Assembly (NCBI RefSeq): GCF_014699035.1
Contig: NZ_JACXAA010000001.1
Span: forward strand, 310,001-374,000
Source: Spirosoma validum
GTDB lineage: Bacteria; Bacteroidota; Bacteroidia; Cytophagales; Spirosomataceae
Length of the DNA: 64,000 bases
Direction of reading: 5' to 3'
Shown: one piece after another, positions 42,482-51,079 of the stretch
Layout: each line of letters begins with the position of its first letter
Numbering within the stretch: the first letter of the stretch is position 1
Notes under the pieces: model-generated
Told to the model about the DNA's origin: nothing
The model's input: only the letters and a program-made list of their open reading frames with translations
The model's database searches: none
Translations under genes and position numbers: made by a program

Positions 42482-42680
42482 ATAACCGGTAGGTAGTTAC
42501 CCCGTATTGTACTGTTTATGATTGATGATATCTGATTTTTACCCAATTGATACCCAGCTAATGGAGATCATACATACGAAATCATACATCTAAAATAGGT
42601 ATACTTCCGAGTTGGCGTTCAGCGCACTCGTATCGCGGCAGGTTGATGGTATATTTTTTCAACCTTAACGATATAGTCCA
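42482..42680. other. Structured intergenic region between zapA and rny
   Basis: 199 bp with no gene. It contains a hairpin at 42608-42630 (CGAGT/ACTCG with inner GCG/CGC) and a T-rich stretch near 42650-42660. It could be the rny leader or hide a small RNA. No consensus promoter is clear. Confidence 0.35.
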
Positions 42681-44291
42681 ATGGACATTCCAGTTTGGTT
42701 AACGATTCTCACCACCCTCGTAGGGGGTGGTATTGGCATACTAATCGGCCGTCAGATGATGGCTGGCGTTCGCGCGAAGCATGAGAAAGAAGCAGAGGAA
42801 AAAGCAGCATCAATTTTAAAGAACGCTGAATTGCAGGCCGAAACCATCAAGAAAGACAGGATGCTGGAGGCTAAAGAGAAATACCTGAAGCTAAAAACTG
42901 AATTTGAAGAGACAACGAATCAGAAGCGAAATCTACTGCTCCAGAACGAAGGGAAACTCAAACAACGCGAACAACAATTAACGCAACAGGCCGACCAGCA
43001 GCGCAACCGCGAAAACGAATTAAATCAGCAACGTAACGAAATAGGGCAGCAGAAAAATAGCCTCACTCAGCAAATTGATGCGCTTAACAAACGCCGTGAA
43101 GACGTTGATCGTCGGCAACAGGAAGCGGATCGGATGCTGGCCGATCAGGTGGCCCAACTTGAAAAAATTGCCGGTCTCTCCGCCGATCAGGCTCGTGAAC
43201 AGCTTATTGAAACGCTGAAAGCCGAAGCCGAGACGCGGGCATCGTCTTACATCAAAAATATTGTTGAGGAAGCGAAACTGACGGCTACCAAGGAAGCCAA
43301 AAAAGTAGTTATCGAGACGATTCAACGCACGGCTACGGAACACGCCATCGAAAACTGCGTGTCGGTGTTTAACATTGAATCCGACGACGTAAAGGGAAAA
43401 GTCATTGGTCGCGAAGGACGTAACATCCGGGCGCTGGAAGCCGCTACAGGCGTCGAGATCATTGTGGATGACACCCCTGAAGCCATCATTATTTCGGGCT
43501 TCGATCCCGTTCGTCGCGAAATTGCTCGTCTGTCTCTGCACCGTCTGGTTCAGGATGGTCGTATTCACCCCGCCCGGATCGAGGAAATTGTTGCGAAAAC
43601 ACGTAAGAATATAGAGGACGAAATTGTCGAGATTGGCGAACGTACCGTTATCGATTTAGGTATTCATGGCCTGCATCCCGAACTGATCAAGATGGTTGGT
43701 CGGATGCGTTTCCGGTCAAGTTACGGTCAGAATCTGCTCCAACACTCACGCGAGGTCGCTAAGCTTTGTGCGACCATGGCGGCCGAACTGGGCTTGAATG
43801 CCAAACTGGCTAAACGGGCCGGTTTGCTCCACGACATTGGCAAAGTATGGCCCGAAGAAGCTGAACTTCCTCACGCCATTCTGGGCATGGAGTTGGCTAA
43901 GAAATACAAAGAGAACCCTGAAGTTATCAATGCGATTGGTGCTCACCACGATGAAATCGAGATGACGAGCATGATTTCGCCTATCGTTCAGGTTTGCGAT
44001 GCCGTCTCTGGTTCACGACCTGGTGCCCGTCGCGAGATGATGGAGTCGTATATCAAGCGCCTGAAAGAGCTGGAAGAACTGGCCGGGAATTTCCCTGGCG
44101 TAACCAAATGTTACGCCATTCAGGCTGGTCGCGAGTTACGGATTATGGTCGATGCAGATCATGTTTCCGACGAACGGGCTGGTGTCCTATCATACGAGAT
44201 TTCACAGAAAATTGAGAAAGAGATGCAGTATCCTGGCCAGATCAAAGTAACGGTTATTCGGGAGATGCGGGCTGTAGCATACGCAAAGTAG
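42681..44291 (+). CDS. rny: Ribonuclease Y
   Basis: 536 residues. An N-terminal membrane anchor (about 5-27, [19 protein letters not shown]) is followed by a long coiled coil (about 30-200). Then comes a KH domain (about 225-290, [20 protein letters not shown]) and an HD phosphohydrolase domain (about 350-450, [42 protein letters not shown]). It is a membrane-tied endoribonuclease starting mRNA decay. All catalytic residues (HD pair in LLHDIG) are present. It ends with a strong terminator. Confidence 0.97.
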   Translation: MDIPVWLTILTTLVGGGIGILIGRQMMAGVRAKHEKEAEEKAASILKNAELQAETIKKDRMLEAKEKYLKLKTEFEETTNQKRNLLLQNEGKLKQREQQLTQQADQQRNRENELNQQRNEIGQQKNSLTQQIDALNKRREDVDRRQQEADRMLADQVAQLEKIAGLSADQAREQLIETLKAEAETRASSYIKNIVEEAKLTATKEAKKVVIETIQRTATEHAIENCVSVFNIESDDVKGKVIGREGRNIRALEAATGVEIIVDDTPEAIIISGFDPVRREIARLSLHRLVQDGRIHPARIEEIVAKTRKNIEDEIVEIGERTVIDLGIHGLHPELIKMVGRMRFRSSYGQNLLQHSREVAKLCATMAAELGLNAKLAKRAGLLHDIGKVWPEEAELPHAILGMELAKKYKENPEVINAIGAHHDEIEMTSMISPIVQVCDAVSGSRPGARREMMESYIKRLKELEELAGNFPGVTKCYAIQAGRELRIMVDADHVSDERAGVLSYEISQKIEKEMQYPGQIKVTVIREMRAVAYAK

Positions 44292-44317
44292 ACGGCTACG
44301 TAGGTTAGCACGGTAAC

Positions 44318-44345
44318 AAAAAGGGACTCATCGGTCCCTTTTTTT
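44318..44345 (+). terminator. Rho-independent terminator after rny
   Basis: AAAAAGGGAC (44318-44327), loop TCATCG, GTCCCTTTTTTT (44334-44345). A perfect GGGAC/GTCCC stem with A/T flanks and a T run. Confidence 0.9.
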
Positions 44346-44437
44346 GTAGCTTTCTACTCAGTAATTTGCCCGCTACGGAAGCTTACTTCCAGAGCAGCCA
44401 TTGTTTTCTCAATCAAATCGGTCTGAATTCAACCACT

Positions 44438-45895
44438 ATGTTTCACAATCAGTACGTGCGGTTTGCCGGTATACTCACTCTTTTACCAATTCTCTACTTC
44501 TCGATTAGTGGCTGGACCGTCACGTCTGCTCCTAAACCGCCGAACGTAGTGCTGTTTTTTATCGATGACCTCGGCTACGGCGATCTCTCCTGCACGGGTG
44601 CTATGGGTTACACAACGCCTAATCTTGACCGTATGGCGGCAGAGGGAAGCCGATTCACGAACTTTCTGGCGACCCAGGCCGTATGCAGTGCTTCCCGAGC
44701 GTCGTTACTAACGGGCTGCTATCCAAATCGGTTAGGCATCTCGGGCGCTTTAAGCCCCTTTTCACCTGTTGGGTTAAACCCAAATGAGGAAACAATAGCC
44801 GAATTGCTAAAAGAAAAAGGATACGCTACCGGCATATTTGGTAAGTGGCACCTGGGCGATCAGCAGCCGTTTTTACCCTTACAGCAAGGGTTCGATGAGT
44901 ATTATGGCGTTCCTTACTCGCATGATATGTGGCCCTTGCATCCGAATCAGGCCAACGCCCATTACCCACCCCTCCACTGGATCGAAGGAAATCAGTCGTT
45001 AAACGAAATCAAAACGCTGGACGACGTTAGCGGGATTACACCAACCGTTACCAAACGGGCCGTTTCATTTATCCGAAAACACAGAAAAGATCCATTTTTT
45101 CTGTATGTTCCTCATCCGCTACCGCACGTTCCGCTGGCGGCTTCTCCGGCATTTCGGGGTAAGAGCAAACGGGGCGTTTTCGGTGACGTACTAATGGAAC
45201 TGGATTGGTCGATCGGGCAAATTTTAGGTGAACTCAAGCAACAGGGTCTGGATAAAAACACACTAGTTATTTTTATTAGTGACAACGGCCCCTGGCTCAA
45301 CTACGGCGATCATGCCGGGTCGGCAGGGGGTTTTCGGGAAGGAAAAGGTACGTCGTTTGAAGGCGGGCATCGCGTGCCCTGTTTAGTACGCTGGCCAGAC
45401 GTAGTGCCTGCTGGCCGAGTCAGTAACAAGTTGCTGACAGCAATGGATATTTTGCCGACGATTGTGAACGTCTGTGGAGCCCGTATGCCCAAACAGTCTA
45501 TCGATGGGGTTGATTGGTTAGCCTTGCTTAAGGGCGATGAGAGCGTAACGCCCCGCGATCATTTTTTCTACTATTACCGAAAAAATAGTCTTGAAGCCGT
45601 GCGTAAGGGTGACTGGAAATTGGTCTTATCACATCCAGGCCGCACCTATGAGGGGCTACTGCCGGGCCAGGGTGGCAAACCAGGGCCTACCACTGAAAAC
45701 CACCCCTTTGCCAGGGCCTTATACGATCTGCAACGTGACCCCGGCGAACGGTACGACGTCCAACAGCAGCACCCTGAGCTGATAGCTGAATTGGAAAAAC
45801 TAGCTGAAGAAGCCCGTAGTGACTTAGGCGATGATCTGCAAAATCGGGCAGGTCGCCATGTTCGGGCAGCGGGTATGATCAACGCAAAACCCTGA
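44438..45895 (+). CDS. Sulfatase (type I, arylsulfatase-like), exported
   Basis: 485 residues from ATG 44438. An N-terminal signal or anchor (about 8-25) is followed by the sulfatase fold: NVVLFFIDDLGYGDLSC (metal Asp pair), GIFGKWHLGDQQPFLP, FISDNGPW. The formylglycine site is Cys83 in CSASR, with Ala at the position usually held by Pro in CxPSR. CxAxR sites are accepted by some maturation enzymes, so it should still be activated. It desulfates sugars or aryl sulfates outside the cytoplasm. No maturation enzyme gene is in the window. It starts after the rny terminator and stands alone. Confidence 0.93.
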   Translation: MFHNQYVRFAGILTLLPILYFSISGWTVTSAPKPPNVVLFFIDDLGYGDLSCTGAMGYTTPNLDRMAAEGSRFTNFLATQAVCSASRASLLTGCYPNRLGISGALSPFSPVGLNPNEETIAELLKEKGYATGIFGKWHLGDQQPFLPLQQGFDEYYGVPYSHDMWPLHPNQANAHYPPLHWIEGNQSLNEIKTLDDVSGITPTVTKRAVSFIRKHRKDPFFLYVPHPLPHVPLAASPAFRGKSKRGVFGDVLMELDWSIGQILGELKQQGLDKNTLVIFISDNGPWLNYGDHAGSAGGFREGKGTSFEGGHRVPCLVRWPDVVPAGRVSNKLLTAMDILPTIVNVCGARMPKQSIDGVDWLALLKGDESVTPRDHFFYYYRKNSLEAVRKGDWKLVLSHPGRTYEGLLPGQGGKPGPTTENHPFARALYDLQRDPGERYDVQQQHPELIAELEKLAEEARSDLGDDLQNRAGRHVRAAGMINAKP

Positions 45896-45979
45896 ATGCA
45901 ACTAGCAAACTGAGCCAAGAAACATTTTCCTACTATTTGTCCTTATTTACCCAGGCCCTATAGCCAACTAACTTTATCT

Positions 45980-46633
45980 ATGGATTTCTTAACCACCGTT
46001 CTATTGTTGCTCGTCGGTGCAGGTGGGGGCGTTGCGCTAGCCAATACACTTCGTAAACGTACTGGTATCACCGACGTTCGGCGCGACTCAGTATTGCTAC
46101 TCGAACGTATCGAGAAAGTATTTAAGGTCGTGATGGCGGAGGGTTATTTTTCGGAGATTTATAATTACCAGGATCAGAAGAAGATTTTATACGTACTGAA
46201 TGATCCCAAGAAAGCCATGGTCATTGCCAAATCGAAAGTGCTGGTTGGGTTCGACTTTGCCAAGGTCCGGTTCCATGCGCCCGACAATGGCGAAAAGAAA
46301 TTGGTTATTGAGTTTTTCCCCCAACCCGAAGTTCTTTCCATCGATACGGATTATAAATTCTATGATATTCAGGCCGGCATCCTGAATCATTTTAGTGGCG
46401 CCGATTACACGCAAATCCTGGACGAAGCAAAAAAAGCGATGAACGAACGGGCGATGCAAAGTGATCTGCCCAAAATTGCTAACAATCAGATTCAGTATAT
46501 GATGTATCAGTTGGCTAGTTCAATGGGTTGGCAACTGCAACTTCCCGAAGCCGAACAACGCAAGCTGGATGCACTAAAAGCCCAGGCTGAAGAAGCAACC
46601 AAAAATCAGTCACAGCTATTGACAGGACAATAA
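45980..46633 (+). CDS. DUF4230 family membrane-anchored protein
   Basis: 217 residues. One N-terminal membrane segment (about 2-21, DFLTTVLLLLVGAGGGVALA) and a DUF4230 domain of ~160 residues (SVLLLERIEKVFKVVMAEGY; EIYNYQDQKKI; VGFDFAKVRFHAPD). A short Gln/Ala-rich helix ends the protein. The family is common in Bacteroidota; function unknown. It lies 84 bp downstream of the sulfatase gene and 68 bp before the M1 peptidase gene. Confidence 0.88.
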   Translation: MDFLTTVLLLLVGAGGGVALANTLRKRTGITDVRRDSVLLLERIEKVFKVVMAEGYFSEIYNYQDQKKILYVLNDPKKAMVIAKSKVLVGFDFAKVRFHAPDNGEKKLVIEFFPQPEVLSIDTDYKFYDIQAGILNHFSGADYTQILDEAKKAMNERAMQSDLPKIANNQIQYMMYQLASSMGWQLQLPEAEQRKLDALKAQAEEATKNQSQLLTGQ

Positions 46634-46701
46634 GTTTTCAGACAGTTGGGCGTTTGTTTTTTCCACATGTAGTGAACGTAACGTTTTCAATGCTTACTCC
46701 C

Positions 46702-48684
46702 ATGCGTTTTCTATACGTCTTACTTTTGCTTCCGTTGTTGTCTAACGCTCAGCTTGACGATGGCGGGCAATTTTGCCAGACAGGCAAGATACGCTATTTT
46801 GGTCGCCTGTCAGCTAATCCGAAAGCCAGGATGGCCTATCCCGGCGACGCGTCCATCGACGTTACGTATTATGGACTTGATTTACGCCTGACACATACAC
46901 CTAACAGCCTGCGTGGGGCTGCAACCGTTACCCTAAAAAGTACAACCGCGAATCTCAATAGTTTCTTCCTGGATTTGAACTCGACGACGGCTACTTCGGG
47001 TATGGGATTGCGCGTTGATTCGGTGAAAACCGGCACACAAAAACTTGCTTTCCAACACGCCCAAAACCGGTTAACGATTACGCCATCTCAACCTTTGAGC
47101 AAGGATCAGGCCCTGACATTGACGGTATTTTATCAGGGCATACCCCTTGGCAGTCAGAACAGTTTCGTATTTGGTAAACACGAAAACACGACGGACCCGG
47201 CCATCTGGTCGCTAAGCGAACCCTATGGTGCATCCGACTGGTTTCCGTGCCGAGATACCCCCGCCGACAAAGCGGATTCATCGTCCGTACGGATTACGGC
47301 CCCAGCGCAGTTTGTATCGGTTTCCAACGGGACGCTCATCAGCACAACGACCAATACGGATGGGACTCGAACGTATCACTGGAAAAACAGTTACCCCATT
47401 GCTCAGTATCTGATCTCGATAGCGCTCTCGAATTACGAACGATACGATACGCCCTTTACGTCGGGAAGTCAGACGATGCCTGTTACGCATTACATCTATC
47501 CGGAAATCTTACCCCAGGTAAAGGCAAATCTTGATCTGACACCCGGTATGATTCAGTTATTTACGGATCGTTTTGGCCCCTATCCATTTTTGCGCGAAAA
47601 ATACGGCCATGCCCAATATGGACTGGGTTATGGTGGTATGGAGCATCAAACCATTTCGTCCATGGAAGTGCGAGCGCTAACGCCAAACGTCATTGCTCAT
47701 GAGTTGGCTCATCAATGGTTTGGCGACAAAATCACCTGCCGTGATTGGCAGAACATTTGGCTCAACGAAGGTTTTGCTTCCTACGGCGAGGCTGTTTATG
47801 CTGAGTCAACCGGCGGAACAACTGGCTATCAAACATACATGAACAACTTCATGAGTAATGCCCGTAATGCCCGCGGGTCTATATACGTCCAGGATATCAG
47901 TACTGTCGGCAATATTTTTAGTGGAAGTCGTACCTATTCCAAGGGGGCTACTGTGCTCCATATGCTTCGGGGAGTTGTGGGCGACAACTTGTTTTTCCGC
48001 ACGCTACGTACCTACGCGGCCTCACCAACGCTTGCTTATCAAACGGCCGTGACGGAAGATTTTCAGGCTATAGCCCAACAGGTTTCCGGCCAAAATCTGG
48101 ATTATTTCTTCAAACAGTGGATTTACGGAGAGGGCTATCCAACGTATCATGCTACCATAACGGGTGGTAGTTCTGAATCAACCGTAACCGTTCGTCTGGA
48201 GCAACGGAATACGATTGCTACCAATCCTTCTTCCTTTACCATGCCCGTGCAGCTTCGTGTCCAGTCGGCTGCAGGCGATACAACCATAACGGTATTCAAC
48301 GACCGTGCTGATCAGACCTTTACGTTACCGACCCGAGGCCCGGTAACGGGCGTGGTTGTTGATCCAAACAACTGGATTTTGAAAACGGTAGAATCTCCAA
48401 CTGTTATAACGGCTTCTCTTGATCCTGCTCTGAACGGATTACACGTTTATCCCAATCCAACTACTGAAACCCTAACTGTTGATTTTAGCGTACCTACCGC
48501 TGGTTCTGTTACGTTATCGTTAACGAATCAACTAGGTCAGTGCCTCCGAAAAATGGGGGAAACAAATCTAGCAGTAGGTGATTATACCCGCTCTTTCAGT
48601 TTGCGCGGCTTGCCGGTTGGGCACTACACCGTTACGATAGAAACGCAGGGTGGTTTGCAAAGTCGGGTAGTTTTGGTTCGCTAA
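46702..48684 (+). CDS. M1-family metallopeptidase with type IX secretion signal
   Basis: 660 residues from ATG 46702; MRFLYVLLLLPLLSNAQ is a signal peptide. The substrate-anchor motif is GGMEH (in YGGMEHQTIS). The zinc site HELAH is at 333-337 with Glu356 in NEGFASYGE, the correct HExxH-x18-E spacing. The last ~85 residues are a T9SS type A sorting domain (LHVYPNPTTETLTV; LRGLPVGHYTVTIETQGG). It cuts amino acids from peptide N termini at the cell surface or outside, serving nutrition. A start 12 bp upstream (46690) is an alternative. Confidence 0.95.
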   Translation: MRFLYVLLLLPLLSNAQLDDGGQFCQTGKIRYFGRLSANPKARMAYPGDASIDVTYYGLDLRLTHTPNSLRGAATVTLKSTTANLNSFFLDLNSTTATSGMGLRVDSVKTGTQKLAFQHAQNRLTITPSQPLSKDQALTLTVFYQGIPLGSQNSFVFGKHENTTDPAIWSLSEPYGASDWFPCRDTPADKADSSSVRITAPAQFVSVSNGTLISTTTNTDGTRTYHWKNSYPIAQYLISIALSNYERYDTPFTSGSQTMPVTHYIYPEILPQVKANLDLTPGMIQLFTDRFGPYPFLREKYGHAQYGLGYGGMEHQTISSMEVRALTPNVIAHELAHQWFGDKITCRDWQNIWLNEGFASYGEAVYAESTGGTTGYQTYMNNFMSNARNARGSIYVQDISTVGNIFSGSRTYSKGATVLHMLRGVVGDNLFFRTLRTYAASPTLAYQTAVTEDFQAIAQQVSGQNLDYFFKQWIYGEGYPTYHATITGGSSESTVTVRLEQRNTIATNPSSFTMPVQLRVQSAAGDTTITVFNDRADQTFTLPTRGPVTGVVVDPNNWILKTVESPTVITASLDPALNGLHVYPNPTTETLTVDFSVPTAGSVTLSLTNQLGQCLRKMGETNLAVGDYTRSFSLRGLPVGHYTVTIETQGGLQSRVVLVR

Positions 48685-48699
48685 GCTCTTTGCTCTTCT

Positions 48700-49143
48700 A
48701 TGAAAAATAGTATAACGCTTCTGTTATTTACCATTGGTGCAGGAATAGTCGGGCAAGTTTTTGGGCAGGATAAACTTGGTATCACCCGACACAATCACAC
48801 TTCTATTCATGTCAAAGACGTACCGACGAGTGCCGCTTTTTATCGTGACATGATGGGGCTTAAACCCCTTCCAGTGCCTGATAATCTGAAAGCTACCCGC
48901 GCCTGGTTCGACTTAGGGAATGGCCAGCAAATCCACTTGCTAAACGGTCGTACTATAGACGTTGCTCACGACCGTAATGGAGGTCATTTTGCTTTGTTTG
49001 TAGAGGACATCAATAAATCTGAGCAGTACTTGAAAGCGAAAAACATAGCCTATCACCGCCAGGTACGCTTTGATGGCATTGTACAGCTTTATTTTTCCGA
49101 TCCAGATGGCTACCTGTTTGAATTAAATGAAGAGAAAAAGTAA
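48700..49143 (+). CDS. Exported VOC (glyoxalase/bleomycin-resistance fold) protein
   Basis: 147 residues. A signal peptide (about 1-23, ending QVFGQ) precedes one VOC domain. It has HTSIHVKDVPTSAAFYRDMM with a metal His, GGHFALFVEDINKSEQYLK, and YFSDPDGYLFELNE with the C-terminal Glu ligand. The domain is complete, but an export signal is unusual for this mostly cytoplasmic fold. Substrate unknown. The stop touches the stop of the convergent rqcH gene with no bases between. Confidence 0.9.
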   Translation: MKNSITLLLFTIGAGIVGQVFGQDKLGITRHNHTSIHVKDVPTSAAFYRDMMGLKPLPVPDNLKATRAWFDLGNGQQIHLLNGRTIDVAHDRNGGHFALFVEDINKSEQYLKAKNIAYHRQVRFDGIVQLYFSDPDGYLFELNEEKK

Positions 49144-50790
49144 TCAATCTCCTCTCGGAACAACCAGCACTACGTCTTCTTTGTCGACCAGGACCTGCCC
49201 TTCGGCAAGACCCTTTGGTTTACGAACAAATTTTTTGGGGGTTACCGTAACTGGGCACAGACTATCTGTTCGACGTTTTGAATACCAGGCGGCTAATTCC
49301 GCAGCTCGCTCAACAACGTTCTTCGGAAACGCTTTACCCGCCTGGTATTTTATAACCACGTGTGAACCAGACACATCCCGGGCATGGAGCCATAGGTCAT
49401 CTTTGTACGTGTATTTCTGCGTGAGCAAGTCGTTATTTTTTGCATTTCGCCCGATCAGAATTCGAAACGTATCAACAACCACTTCTTTAAAGAGCTGGCC
49501 AGATTCAGTTGTACCAACCGACGTATCGGCATCAAGTAAGTTCTGCTGCTTAACGTAACGCCGTAATTCTTTTAAGGACTGTGTAGTCTCTATAGTCGCT
49601 TTCTGCCCATCAATACGGATCAGTGCTGCTTCCCGACTGGCAATCTGATCCGTTAAATGCTGTTCTTCAATTTGCTCATTCTTCGCTTTACGATAGAAGT
49701 TTTCAGCATTTTTTTGTGGACTAAGATCGGGTTTAAGCTTCAGTGTAACGGGCTGATCCCGATAGAAATCGTATAAGGTTATCCGTTCAGGTGATTTTGC
49801 CCCTGGTGCCGCTGAAACTTCCTGCAGATTTGCCATCAGAATATGGCCCATTTCTTCGTGGCTAACCCCCTCCTCGCGCGAGATGAGCCGTTGCATAGAG
49901 GCTTCTATCAACGCTTCAGCCCGCTTTCGGCGCTTATCAAGTAACCGCAATAGGTCTGCTTTCTCATGTTCGAACGTACTAAGTCCATTAAAAGCTATGA
50001 AAAAGCGGTTTGTGGCTTCAATAGGATCATCGAACGTTCGCTGAATCTCGCCCACAGGCAACAAACTAAATGTTAGTTTATGATTCAGACGCGTCAGGTA
50101 GTAGCGGGGATGTTCCAGTTGATGCACTCCATCCTGAATCACAGCCCATTGCTCCTTTCGGTTTAGCTGTTGTTTATCGTTTAGTTGCTCGTCAATCCAC
50201 TCATTGACTACTTTTCCAAACGTTGGGAATAGTTTTCGGTAATTAAAATCGGCACGTTCGAAAGCTTCGTAGGACTGATCAAGGGGACGAACAAATGAAC
50301 TGAAAAGTAGTTGACGATCCGTGACTAATTGCTGATTAAACAGATCAATGACCTGATCATTATGAAAGGCCAATAGGTTTGGTCGGTTGCCAAAGAATTT
50401 GAACAATAACGAGAAATTGCCTTCCAATAAAATAGCCAGACAGCGTTCATTCAAAAACGATTGAACGCCTACAACCGCTCGCTCTTCTCCTGCTATACCA
50501 ATGACCGAGGCAAACAGGTCGACACTATTACTTCGGGCACGTTGCACACTCTCAGGAAATAGCAACCCAGAGAAATCAGGACGGAGAGTAGCCTTGATGT
50601 AAAATGGCTTATAATAGTTCATTTTCCCCCTTGCCTGCGCAAAAACCAGCACTACTTCATCTCGATCCTGGCTAAAACATTCCATAAATAGAAGGCCAGA
50701 AACAGGTCGATCTGGTTGACTCCCAGAAGGCATTAAATGCGATTCAAGAGCAGGTGCGAGCTGTCGAAGGAAGTAGTAATTTGTATGCAT
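49144..50790 (-). CDS. rqcH: RqcH-type NFACT protein (ribosome quality control)
   Basis: 548 residues. An NFACT-N domain lies at about 1-230 (ends of strands ILLEGNFSLLFKFFGNRPN). A coiled-coil arm of two helices (about 270-400) follows, and the C-terminal NFACT-R (DUF814) domain is clear: LWLHARDVSGSHVVIK and GQVLVDKEDVVLVVPRGD at the very end. RqcH binds stalled 50S subunits and adds C-terminal alanine tails to nascent chains. The catalytic-looking NER (Glu-Arg) in the N domain stands where Bacillus RqcH is described with Asp-Arg; this alignment is by eye. Confidence 0.88.
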   Translation of the reverse strand: MHTNYYFLRQLAPALESHLMPSGSQPDRPVSGLLFMECFSQDRDEVVLVFAQARGKMNYYKPFYIKATLRPDFSGLLFPESVQRARSNSVDLFASVIGIAGEERAVVGVQSFLNERCLAILLEGNFSLLFKFFGNRPNLLAFHNDQVIDLFNQQLVTDRQLLFSSFVRPLDQSYEAFERADFNYRKLFPTFGKVVNEWIDEQLNDKQQLNRKEQWAVIQDGVHQLEHPRYYLTRLNHKLTFSLLPVGEIQRTFDDPIEATNRFFIAFNGLSTFEHEKADLLRLLDKRRKRAEALIEASMQRLISREEGVSHEEMGHILMANLQEVSAAPGAKSPERITLYDFYRDQPVTLKLKPDLSPQKNAENFYRKAKNEQIEEQHLTDQIASREAALIRIDGQKATIETTQSLKELRRYVKQQNLLDADTSVGTTESGQLFKEVVVDTFRILIGRNAKNNDLLTQKYTYKDDLWLHARDVSGSHVVIKYQAGKAFPKNVVERAAELAAWYSKRRTDSLCPVTVTPKKFVRKPKGLAEGQVLVDKEDVVLVVPRGD

Positions 50791-51079
50791 AACTGCTCAA
50801 AAATATGCCTTAAATCGCTTATAACTAAATTTTAATAATTATAAGTTTAACTAAAAATTATCAACAAAAAATATAATTAATATTTGTTAAAAACTACTAA
50901 ACACATATTAACGTAGTGATAATCAGTCATAAACCAGAAATAGATATATAAATTTTCAAATAATAACTAATCCTTTTAGCGGTTTACAAGCATTTTATTG
51001 GTAAAATTTCTCTTTGAAATATAATTTAACTAATCTAATATTGATCCGTTTTACCAATTTAATAACCAACCTAATATTC
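50791..51079. other. AT-rich divergent promoter region
   Basis: 289 bp without a gene, strongly AT-rich (TTAATAATTATAAG and similar). It separates rqcH from susC and should hold both promoters. No exact TAnnTTTG box was found upstream of susC. Confidence 0.5.

Noticed and set aside
42482-42680. 6S RNA gene
   Set aside because: Only the position by zapA suggests it; I cannot see the long open bulge structure needed to support it.
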